From positions 868,001 to 932,000 of the forward strand of contig NOKP01000006.1 in the NCBI GenBank assembly GCA_002682825.1: DNA of 64,000 nucleotides. Direction: 5' to 3'. A program made the translations under genes and the position numbers. The stretch comes from Neonectria sp. B-13. Lineage: Eukaryota > Ascomycota > Sordariomycetes > Hypocreales > Nectriaceae. Position 1 is the first letter of the stretch; each line of letters starts with the position of its first letter. This document shows, piece by piece, positions 45,324 to 54,779 of this stretch. The notes under the pieces are model-generated. The model was not told where the DNA came from and ran no database searches. It saw nothing but the letters and a program-made list of their open reading frames with translations.

Positions 45324-47126
45324 ATGGCTGAGAGTGCCAATGCCACCGCCGGGCTCGAAGTGGCTCTCGCGCAGAAACCTTGCTCGAATTGCCGCAGTGA
45401 GTCTAACCCCGCATCGCCATTCTTGCGCTGCATCGCGGACTAACAAGCAACGCCCAGACCGTAAGATTGCATGTGACAGATCCCTGCCGACATGTACCAC
45501 CTGTACAAGGCGCAAGAAGGTGTGCTCGGGCTACGCAGTTAACCTGTCATGGCCTCGTGTTGGGGATAAACGCCGGGCCACCGTGGCCAACGTGCGAAGC
45601 CACACAACCCCCGGCGCAGTTGCATTCCTCAATACATCCACCTGGGATGTCGGTCTGTATCTGGAAGATACAGGGATAAGGCCCCTTGGTCAGTTCCCTG
45701 GGTCAGGGTCCACTTCGTCTTGACAACTCGTACCTAATCTGGGCCCAATAATAGACCATCTTGGCATTTGGCGAGTGCCAAGCCCGAGACCTACATTGCA
45801 TACACCTCAGTTTGGAACAGAGATGACCTCTACTCGTGAGTTACATGGCCTTGGTCAAAATCTAGTTCAGTATTGAGATGCCATCAACCTAGAATATTCT
45901 GCCGCTATGCAAATGGTTACTTCTCAGGGCGACCTGCGTCAAGACATCTGCAGTCTCCTGTATCGCATGTCACTAAACGACGAAAGCGCCCCGTCTCTCG
46001 CCGTTCGGCATTCGATGAATGCTATCTCCTACCTACATCTACAAAATTCGGCCAAGTCTATCCATCATCACATGTTGGCAGTTTCGGCCTTGCGACAGAC
46101 CATTGGCCAGATGTTGGATTTCAATACCAGATCCCAAGCTATTGCAGCAAGCATGCTCCTAAGTATATATGAGGCAAGGGCTTAATTGCAACTTTATTTC
46201 CACGTACTAACCTAAAACTTTAGCTTGTCAACAGATCTAGCACGGCGAGAGATTGGTCAATTTACTTCGACGGCACTCTCCTGATTTTTGAGTCAGGACA
46301 ACAGCCACATGTCTCTCACCAAGGAGATGGTGCAACCCTACTGGATTGGGTCATCTACTACAACATTTTTTACAAACTCAGCATAGCCCATTGGTTGCAT
46401 CGTACGGAAGAACAGGAAGTGATCGCCAATCGAAAAATCGCCATTCGCCAAGTCGCCTTCCACCCTCGTCGACAAATTGTAGAGTTATTATCTATCACAA
46501 TGACTTCAACTTCGGTGCTAATTCTCTCCTAGATACAGAGTACCCTCGGCTGCTCACTGGAGTTACTTGGTCTCTTAAGTCAAGCTGTCGACTCAGTTCG
46601 TGATCGAAAAGACGCCGAGCTTCCCTCTCAGGATCAACAGAGAGCTATTGATAAAATCCAGCATCGCGTCGAACTCATCGATCAGCAGCTTTGCAGTGGC
46701 ATGGACGTTGAGGCATATCACGGTCCTGGAACCATCAAGCATTATATTGCGATCGCTCGAATATTCCAACTCGCAGTCATCATCTACCTAGATCGCGTTG
46801 TGCGAGGATCTCCGGTATCCTCCCCTATATCCCGAAACGCTGCCAAGGAAGCGTTTCAAATATTGCGGGGTCTCGGGGTCTGCGAGCGGCCTTTCCCAAT
46901 GTTCATCCTGTCACTACAGGCAGAACAGGACTCTGAGAGGGTGATGGTTCTTGAAGCCATGCAGAACTCAAAGAGAAAGAGAGCCCTGAGCAATCTAGAC
47001 TTGACTGAACAGATGATACAAAGAATCTGGTCTCAACAAGACTTACATGGTGGTGGAAGTGCAGATGCACTGTTTGTTATCAATGCTGTTTTCAGTGCTT
47101 TTAAAACACCACCATGCTTAGCTTAA
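45324..47126 (+). CDS. Zn2Cys6 transcription factor 1 (paralogue of the one at 49277)
   Basis: Model of six exons (45324-45396, 45458-45688, 45755-45835, 45893-46173, 46224-46478, 46533-47126), 504 aa. The binuclear zinc cluster is complete only after splicing: Cys20, 23, 30, 37, 40, 47 (C-x2-C-x6-C-x6-C-x2-C-x6-C). The rest is a fungal-specific regulator domain (MSLNDESAPSLAVRHSMNAI, IAASMLLSIYE, WSQQDLH near the end). Two oddities: intron 4 has a GC donor (GCAAGG) where the paralogue has GT, and intron 3 (45836-45892, 57 bases) would otherwise read in frame except for one TGA at 45874, so it is either a real intron or a nonsense mutation. The exon 2-3 junction is the least certain. The gene may be functional or starting to decay. 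Confidence 0.75.
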
Positions 47127-47743
47127 GCTCCAATGCCACTATATGCGGAACCCTCAGATCTACATGGTCCGATTGTTTGTAACCTTTGCCGATATGTTTG
47201 TGCCAAGTATTTGGTCTGGACTTTTTACTCTTTAGTTTAGAAAGTGGGAACAATGTTGGCCCTGTTTAAGGACCCTGTTCCCGCCGGCTCCGCCACTCAA
47301 CCCCGACCAACCCACCGACCTTTGGCATCATGTATGTTTTACACGGTATTACAACCCTCTATTATTCTCCCATCGTTTCCTTATTTAATTCGAATGAACT
47401 ACGACCATCATTCTCTGTCTATGAAGAAAAGATAATAATCGCAAATATGGACTTGAACCACTGTAGGAAGTCCTAGTAAATGAATATGGAAATCGCTGGG
47501 GCCTGAGGGAAGCGAATGATGCTTCATTTTAATAAGAACAGAGATTCGGACTATATAAGAGCTATTCGGCCTAGGTTAAACCATACTGACTAAAGGGGGT
47601 TCCCAGTCTTCATGCTGAATAGACCTTCCCCACTCCAAGGTTGATCCTCATTATCCACTCAACGCGCAACTGCCCCAGACACAAGCTTCTACCAGGAAAT
47701 ACCACAGGACGTCGATGATCAACGACAATAAAATGCTAGCAGC
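47127..47743. other. Spacer between convergent genes
   Basis: 617 AT-rich bases holding the 3' ends of factor 1 (+) and the NmrA-like gene (-). No gene seen. Confidence 0.5.
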
Positions 47744-48667
47744 CTAGTTGGCTGGCAGACATTCCAAGAGTAGAGCCCTGTCCCTCTGCAACGCCGCCTC
47801 AAGTGAAGTCAAGGGTATCCCGAACTTTTCCCCAACCTCTTTGGCGCCGGCTGTAGTCCAGCTGAGATCCTTGATGTTTGCAAAAAGGTGAAATTTCTGG
47901 CCAAAGACGCTGATTCCCATTTCCTCTACCTCTTCAGGAGTCCGCTTTATCGCTCGCACTTCTCTGCTGCTGACTCTGATGAGAATATCGCGTACTTCTT
48001 GGATGGTGAGTAGCTCGCTTCCGAGATCAATCTCCTGGCCACCGAACTTGCTCGGGTTCTGTAGAGCCGCCGCAGCGTACTTTCCAATATCGCTTGCATC
48101 CGTGTAAGGCACTTTGACGCCTTCGTCGAGAAGGTGGTCTAGCTCTCCGTGAGTCGGAAGCCGAGGGAAGTTCCCAAGAGCACCTGGCAAGAAGAAATCA
48201 TGATGGAGGACTGCCGGTCGAAGAATGGTGTAAGCTTGGAATCCACCAGCTCGAACAATTTCCTCGACTGTTGCCTTGGAGGAATAATACTGGTGCAGTT
48301 GAATTTCCTTGGTGGCCTCGTCATCCCACATTGCTCTGTGTCCTGTGCCATGGGTCGTGGCTACAACAATACTTTCAACGCCTGCTTTCTGACAAGCCTC
48401 GACAATAGTCTTGGCCTGTAGAGCTTCTAGTCCTGGGTAGGGAAAGGTGTTTAGGAAAGCTCCTTTGCATCCTTTTGCTGCTCGAAGGATATCGTCGAAA
48501 TTTTTGCTTTCTCCTTGGAAGAGAGTGACACTTGGGTCCTGCAGGATTGGCGGAACCTTTTGAAGGTCGCGTACCACGGCGTGAATTTTGGCACGCGCTG
48601 CCAGCAGGTGCGAGATAACCCAGCGGCTTTGCTGGCCAGTCGCTTGTGTGACGAGGTAGGTGGTCAT
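47744..48667 (-). CDS. NmrA-like NAD(P)-binding protein
   Basis: Single exon, 307 aa. Rossmann-type fold of the NmrA/HSCARG family, whose members bind NAD(P) and often regulate transcription factors rather than catalyse. The start reads YLVTQATGQQSRWVISHLL. The family loop is usually GATGxQG, so the first and last glycines are replaced (Gln8, Ser14), which should weaken cofactor binding. Later blocks fit the family: GAFLNTFPYPGLE, VESIVVATTHGTGHRAMWDD, YSSKATVEEIVRAGGF, YTILRPAVLHHDFFLPG and YTDASDIGKYAAAAL. Divergent from Zn2Cys6 factor 2 across 609 bases, mirroring the SDR/factor 1 pair. Confidence 0.88.
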   Translation of the reverse strand: MTTYLVTQATGQQSRWVISHLLAARAKIHAVVRDLQKVPPILQDPSVTLFQGESKNFDDILRAAKGCKGAFLNTFPYPGLEALQAKTIVEACQKAGVESIVVATTHGTGHRAMWDDEATKEIQLHQYYSSKATVEEIVRAGGFQAYTILRPAVLHHDFFLPGALGNFPRLPTHGELDHLLDEGVKVPYTDASDIGKYAAAALQNPSKFGGQEIDLGSELLTIQEVRDILIRVSSREVRAIKRTPEEVEEMGISVFGQKFHLFANIKDLSWTTAGAKEVGEKFGIPLTSLEAALQRDRALLLECLPAN

Positions 48668-49276
48668 GTTGGATGTGTCTTGTAGACGAGAACGAAGGGT
48701 AATATAGCTTGTGATGGGAAGAGGCAGAGGGTAGTTTGGTATGAGACTTGTGTACTCCTAGATTTAATTTCTTCACAACGAAGTCGAACACGAGCAATTT
48801 ATATTGAAGTCGCACTCACGGCAAGCTCTCACATCAGCAATCATATTGCCCTCTGATTGATAATCAACAACGAGTTTACGTATACTGATGATCTGTTGGC
48901 GCCTAGAATCTGTGTTTCGTGGCATGAGGTGACGGAGGGACGCGAGGTCCGAAGGTAGCAGATTGCTGAGAAGGGCCAATCGGGGAGAAGTATACAGCTC
49001 TTAGCCTCGATAAAAGTTGCTTCGTGTGGGGTAAATGAGAGACGGGAAAGATTTGGGGTCCGTTCTTAATGCATCTTGAAAGGGCTTAGGGGCAGCTGAC
49101 AAATGATGGGATTCAGCCGCCTCGCGAAAGTAGTTAAAGTGTCAGCGACCCATCGAAGGCAACTTTCTCCGAACGTTCGGATTCAGGGAATCGATCACCA
49201 ACTTCATGGTTTCCGATATTGGCCGTTAGCACCCACATCGTCGTAACAAAAAAAAGCCGGATCATCCGTCGCCACA
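48668..49276. promoter_or_regulatory. Divergent promoter, NmrA-like gene / Zn2Cys6 factor 2
   Basis: 609 bases between the divergent starts. It includes a perfect 14-base palindrome (see 49168-49181). No additional gene recognised. Confidence 0.5.
49168..49181. promoter_or_regulatory. Perfect 14-bp palindrome TCCGAACGTTCGGA
   Basis: A perfect inverted repeat that presents CCG-N6-CGG, a classical layout for a Zn2Cys6 dimer site, 96 bases upstream of the factor 2 ATG. The use of this site by factor 1 or 2 is inference. Confidence 0.5.
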
Positions 49277-51018
49277 ATGAAGGCTCGAAAAGGTTGCTGG
49301 ACTTGTACAGGTTAGTAGTGACCGTGATCGCCAAGCCTGAACCTAGAACAGGCTTCTCTAATCGCCCTTCCTCAGCTCGTAAGATCCAGTGCGATGGAGG
49401 CCAACCGGCCTGTAAGAAGTGTGCTCGAGCCCGGCGAGACTGCCAGGGGTATGAACTGCGCCTGTCGTGGCCCAGAGACGATGACAAGAGACGTGCACTT
49501 ACGGGGAATAACGCACCGCCGGTGCTGTCCCCAAGTCAGCCAAATCAAAGATCCACCAACCTCTTCTTCATCAACACAACTTGGCATGATATGGAACTGT
49601 ATGGCTATCTGTCCGGACAGATGCATCCTTATCATCTACGATCTTCCCCAAAACTGTGGAGGCAGCCTCAACAACGAGTGAACCATATGGACCTAGTCCA
49701 CTACTGTAAGCTTGAAACCGTGCCATTTAAGCGATGAGTGTCTTTGTGTCAAGCTTTCCCAATTGACAAACGCACCAGTTTACAATTTTGCCCATCTCTC
49801 GTTGGTTACATTCGGTCAGAGTCTTCCGCAGATTCGAGACACACTCTTAAGCATGGCCCTGGCACATGACGCAGTTTCGGGGCTCGCTCTTTTCTACGCG
49901 TTACTTGCTTTTTCCTCGCTCCGCCGCTATGGACTCAATGAACAGGCCGTACAGCTGAAGATACAGGCACTCCAGTCTCTGTCTGCTTCGGTGACAGATG
50001 AGCCGCTAATCTCGGCAAATGCTGCCCAGCACGTGGCTGCATCTATGCTTCTAGGGGCTTTCGAGGTGGGTAACAGAGAACGTGCCGTCGGGAGAAAGTC
50101 AGAAATTTGTTCTAACCATCGTGTTTAGATCCTACAACCATCGGAAGGGTCGGGTGAGTGGCTATTGCATACGTGGGGAGCCATGGACATGATCCAAGCG
50201 ACTCAGCTCAAAGATCAACCGTTCGAAAGCGACACTGGCCACCTGCTTAATTGGGTCCACTATCACGAAACACTTTCTCGCTTCGCTGTGCATCATTGGC
50301 ACCACAAGTCGTTGGTTCCGAGGGCCTCAATAAAAAATAATCCCAGATCCCAAGATCTTCAATATCCGCCTTTAGCGAGACATAGACCCGTACGTAATTC
50401 TCAAGGTCTGCCTATCTATTGCTCTCTGCTAATACTTCCTTTTAGAACTCGCCTTCTGTGAATCCTACGTATGCAATATTGAACCTGCTCTCCGAGATTT
50501 GCGACACGTTGGTTGATCCACGGGACCCCAGAAGCCGCAATGAGGAGTACCAAGACCGTCTCAAGGATCTCGAGAGAAGAATAGGAAACGTCCATATCAA
50601 ACCAGCCTCGGCTGGATCAACCCCTGATGCCAACATTGCTGTGGAACTCTACCAGATGGCGACACAGATATATCTCGTGCGGGCCTCGCAGAGCCCATGG
50701 GAACCAACGGCAAACCTTGATTCTTTGATAGATGCAGCGTTCTCTGGGCCTATCAAGTCATGCACCTGTGAGCACTTCTTTCCCTTGTTGATTCTCGCTT
50801 GTGAGGCACATAGAGATGAGCAGAGAGTAGCCATTATCAATGTCATTGAAAGGACCCAAAGAGACACTCGTATACGAAGTATTCAAGAGGTCAAGAACAC
50901 AATCCAATCTATCTGGGTGCAGCAGGATCTACATAGGGACAATGATGTATTAGTGGGCTATCTTGGTATCATGAGCGCTGCGATCAGCTCGAGTAACACC
51001 ATACCATCCTTCGCTTAG
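49277..51018 (+). CDS. Zn2Cys6 transcription factor 2
   Basis: Five exons (49277-49310, 49376-49705, 49779-50065, 50129-50389, 50446-51018) give 494 aa. The zinc cluster sits at the extreme N-terminus: Cys7, 10, 17, 24, 27, 34 (C-x2-C-x6-C-x6-C-x2-C-x6-C), interrupted by intron 1 as in factor 1. The fungal-specific regulator domain follows: FFINTTWHDMELYGYL, LVHYFYNFAHLSLVTFG, HVAASMLLGAFE, and SIWVQQDLHRDND near the end. Compared with factor 1 the order of blocks, two later intron positions and the C-terminal QQDLH motif agree, so the two are paralogues within 4 kb. All introns here have GT donors and no stops are needed to be removed. Probably a nuclear activator or repressor of nearby genes. 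Confidence 0.9.
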
Positions 51019-52010
51019 GTTTCAAGCCTCCGAGTCGCTTTTATTATTATATATCGAGCTTCAGTTATCAACTTGTGAAGGATAATTTCTTAGAGATGCC
51101 TACGTATCAATACCCATCTACGCTTCTACAACTCTCCCTGCAGATGTCCATCTGTCTAGATACCCAAGCAAGAACTTTCATTTGCAAGCCCTAAACACAT
51201 GCTATCAATTCGAATTTTTACTACTCCTTTCTCGCTATAAGCACCCCTTGCGTGGAGGCGATGCCGAGAAGAGCATCACTTGGGCGCCATTGACATAGGT
51301 ATTTCTCTGGGCTCTCATACATCAATACTACACGCAGCTGCAGAGTATGCAAGCTTTTCAGGTCGTCCTTCGTGTGTGGCAGGTCCTTCGTCGAAGACAG
51401 GCCCTTTGGCGGCAAGTTTATGTTTTAAGACGTGGCAGATGGTACAAGGCAAGGCCATAGTGAATTATTCGTCGTTGGGGAGTAAAGTCCGCCAGTAGGA
51501 AGGAGGCGGCCTGATGCGCTTCTCACTGACGAGTGTGCCGACTTCAGGCTTAATTGCTTGGTGCCCAACCCCGCTTGATCTAAGCACACTGTAGAGTATA
51601 ATAGGTTACCTAGGTTAATTATAACAGCTCCTCGGCCACTGTACAACTCAAGTTATCTGACTGGGCGGTCGCACAGTTTCATAACTGAACTTAAGTGCCT
51701 CATCATAAAATGCAGTGTGAATTTGCCATGTCAATTACACGCGTACGCGTTAGCTGCTATATAGTAACTAAGTGAGGAATCCTTGCGGTCAAGGCTAGTT
51801 CGCGTTCTCTGAGAAGATCCATCAGAATCTCCATTTGTGCAGCCCTCATAACGTACGGAACGCTGGGTCATGACTGTAATCACTCCCCGGAATAACATAG
51901 TGCAGATACTTGTATGTGCCAAGACATCCTGTGATATTGCAGATAACTCCAAAGTGAACCAAACGTCCTCCACACGTTATCACGTCAGCTGTAGCAATGC
52001 GTAGAAATAT
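51019..52010. other. 1 kb spacer between convergent genes
   Basis: AT-rich; short frames such as 51221-51415 on the minus strand have no recognisable family. Nothing called. Confidence 0.45.
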
Positions 52011-52439
52011 TCATTGCCCGTCCGTCCCATATCCCATTCCTCTCCTCCACCATTCTTGAAGTCCTCTGAGCTCCATTTCCTTCGCAAACTCCGTCACTGA
52101 CTCTGTCTCGTCAAACCCCGTTGCTCTCAGCAGATTTTCCTCCTCGCCCTTCTCCTTCGCCCCCTTCGCGTCCCCCTTCAAGATGATCGGTGCCGGCCCT
52201 GGTCGCACGGCGCATCGGAAGTCTTTGTACCGGAGCGCCTGCACCGCGGCAACCCACTCGTCGAGCCCGGCCTTGTCGCGCGACTCACCAAACATGATGC
52301 CGGGCGACCCGCCGCTTCGGATGAGCACCCAGTCTACATTGAGCTGGCTGGCGGCGCGACGTACGCGCTGAACCTTCTTGCGCGAAGTGATGTGGTGTGT
52401 TCGGATGAGACAGTTGAATAGAGTAGGTGTCCGGGACAT
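52011..52439 (-). CDS. Small conserved-looking protein of unknown function
   Basis: Single exon, 142 aa from the ATG at 52439 (an ATG 27 bases upstream is in frame but has weaker context). The protein starts MSRTPTLFNCLIRTHHITSR, is basic in the first 35 residues, then continues SQLNVDWVLIRSGGSPGIMFGE and a helical segment LDEWVAAVQALRYKDFRCAV. The middle is Lys/Glu-rich and the C-terminus is aromatic and charged (LQEWWRRGMGYG). There is no signal peptide or transmembrane segment. Codon use and composition look coding, and the antisense frame is poorer. I recognise no characterised family. It lies 155 bases downstream of the FAD monooxygenase on the same strand. Confidence 0.65.
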   Translation of the reverse strand: MSRTPTLFNCLIRTHHITSRKKVQRVRRAASQLNVDWVLIRSGGSPGIMFGESRDKAGLDEWVAAVQALRYKDFRCAVRPGPAPIILKGDAKGAKEKGEEENLLRATGFDETESVTEFAKEMELRGLQEWWRRGMGYGTDGQ

Positions 52440-52594
52440 GACGGTGAAGGAGTTATTGTGAACCACGTCGTCATGTTATGGTCAAGTTTTACTAGCGGAG
52501 CAACGAGCACGGGCGGTTTAACATTTTACCCGAAACCCTTCAATGATTCAATCTAATGCATTTTCCTCCCGCTACAAACACAAATTCGTTCACA

Positions 52595-54211
52595 TCAAGA
52601 TCGACTAACTATTCCGCTTGGCAACTCCAGTCCAACAGGTAATCCCTTGACGTACTCTTCAGAATAGGAATTGCCTCGCCTCCTGGAAATATTCTCCTTG
52701 ACATCTTGATACATGTCGTACCTAAATATCGTGTTAGTGCGTGAAGTGATAGGGAACATGGCAAAGAGGGACTGACGCATTCATTTCCTCGATGGTCAAC
52801 TTGTTCTTTTCATCCTCAACCTTATAAGTTGTGATGTCCTTGTTGTTGGAGAACCCTGAATGTGTTAGGATATTGGTCTTTGAACGGAACCTTCATGGAA
52901 GAGACTTACCAATTCTCTCGTTGATGTTGTATGCCGCCTTTGCCGCAGCAGACTGAACTCTGGTCGCTCGTGGTAGTCGAATGTCCTGGTACACGGCAAG
53001 AGACTCAGAGATGCTTCCACCGAAGTAATCCTTGTTGAAAACAATGCCGAGAGCAGCGGCATCCTCGATTGCCATACAGGCGCCCTGGCTTTGATGAGGC
53101 ATCATCTACTTCATGTCAGTTTTGACGCTATCAAGGACGTTGCAAGATGCGTACCGGATGTCCAGCGTCTCCCAAAAGACAGACTATACCCTTCTGGATA
53201 TATGGGTAGGGCTCGCTGTAATTTCCACGTTAGTTTGACTCCCTACACTAGAAGCGTTGAATACTCACTGCACCCATAGACGCCACGGCTGAATCTCCTT
53301 GCTAATTGCAAGGTGCGCGAGCACCTGCTTGTCAAGGCCCGGGTACGGAGCAAGGAGCTCCTCGACAGGACGGTCCTCAGCACCCCAGCTCTGGGTAATA
53401 TAATCTCCAACCTCCCGTGGGAAGAAGCAATAGTATGAAAGCAGCTTGCCTCCATTGCAGGGGGACAGGACGATCTTGTCCCACTTTCCCTCCTGGCCGC
53501 CCCAGTACTCCAAAGCGTCGTCTTTCGAGTAGTCGACCAGGCCAGCCTTGACTGCATCTTCCGTCAAGACGTTGGCGTGAAGACAGCTGGAATCGGAAGG
53601 TTTCTTTGCGGGGTGGACACCCAGGATTCCGCGAACGACGGATCCAATGCCGTCAGCGCCAATGATGAGATCATGCTTTGCGGTATTGCCGTTCCCAAAA
53701 GTGATGAGGCCGCTCTCGATATCAATGGCTTGACACTATTACGACGATTAGCCATTGGGTGACTGGGATTGAGAATGAGGAGTCTTACCTTGAAGTTGAC
53801 CAAGAGTTCTGCGGGGGTTCCTTCACCCTCCTCACCCAGAGCAGTATCCTTAAGCATGGCGTGCATGTACTGGCGGTGGAACATGTTGTAGACATAACCC
53901 CAGCGCTTCTCATAGTCATCCAAGCTGTACACACTCACGGGCTCTCCAGTCTTCCAGTCACGGTTAATGAGACTCTTTAGGACCACAGGGTCGCCTTTTG
54001 CCACATCAACACCCCATTCGTGCAGCCAGCGAGTTCCGTTGGCCGCGCAAGAGACCGAAGCGCCAACTTCACCGGCAAAGTCGTGCTTCTCGTAGATAGT
54101 GACCAGATGACCAGCGCGGCGCAGGGCGATGGCCACAGACATGCCGCCAATGCCACCACCGATGACACCGACCGTGAGCTGACGCCAGCCGGGAGTTGGT
54201 AGAGAACCCAT
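52595..54211 (-). CDS. FAD-dependent aromatic-ring monooxygenase (salicylate-hydroxylase-like)
   Basis: Six exons (53789-54211, 53269-53735, 53155-53215, 52910-53105, 52777-52855, 52595-52721) give 450 aa. All three group A flavoprotein hydroxylase motifs are present: GxGxxG in GVIGGGIGGMSVAIALRRAG (about 15-34), the DG motif in LIIGADGIGSVVRG, and the GD motif in CLLGDAGHPMMPHQSQG, the last assembled across intron 3. These enzymes hydroxylate aromatic acids such as salicylate or 6-hydroxynicotinate with NAD(P)H and oxygen; the substrate here is unknown. There is no signal peptide, so it is likely cytosolic. The promoter carries an array of CGG-N5-CGG repeats, and the next gene upstream is a Zn2Cys6 regulator on the same strand, suggesting induced catabolism. 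Confidence 0.92.
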
Positions 54212-54779
54212 AATGTCGGTTGATTCTGGAGTGTGCCGTTGAAACTTGAATTGCTTGTTGTGCTGTAGACGAGGGATCGTTGATTGCGAGAAGCTTGTTC
54301 GAACGACTCCAAACTGCGATGCCTCTTTTCCAACTTATCTATCTCAATGTCCGACACCTTGTGATGCTCCATGCCGTCACTATCCGCATCTTACAACGAG
54401 TAATGTGCGTAAGAAGTTGACAGCCGACGAATCAAATCACGGTCCGCCCCAATCATGATATCAGAATGTCGCGGCGGGTCGGAATGTCGGATAGGGGCGT
54501 GCATTACCCGCGGATCGTCGGAAGATGATAGCGGAACTTCGGATGTAGTATTTGAGGCTCTTCCTATCAGAACAACATCCCTTGGAAATTTCCAACGTCG
54601 TTATGGTGGACTTCAAGTATGAGGGGTTTAAGAGTAGAAATAATTGTTCGCCTCAGCATGTAACATTGTAGCACGAGTTAGGAATTTTCCCTCACGTATC
54701 TTTCTGAACAAGCTCTGTTCAACCACTCATTTCATCACTCATGCGCGTGTTGTTTACTTGCAATTGGTTAATTCGTTCC
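54212..54779 (-). promoter_or_regulatory. Promoter of the FAD monooxygenase
   Basis: 568 bases between the end of Zn2Cys6 factor 3 and the monooxygenase start. AT-rich apart from the CGG array at 54472-54542. No gene seen. Confidence 0.5.
54472..54542 (-). promoter_or_regulatory. Array of four CGG-N5-CGG repeats
   Basis: On the plus strand CGG triplets start at 54472, 54480, 54488, 54511, 54519, 54532 and 54540. Every neighbouring pair inside the three groups is separated by exactly five bases (cgggt, aatgt, atcgt, aactt), giving four CGG-N5-CGG units in 71 bases, 260-330 bases upstream of the monooxygenase ATG. Direct or everted CGG pairs with fixed spacing are the typical targets of Zn2Cys6 dimers. 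The binding factor is not known; factor 3 next door is the obvious candidate. Confidence 0.7.
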
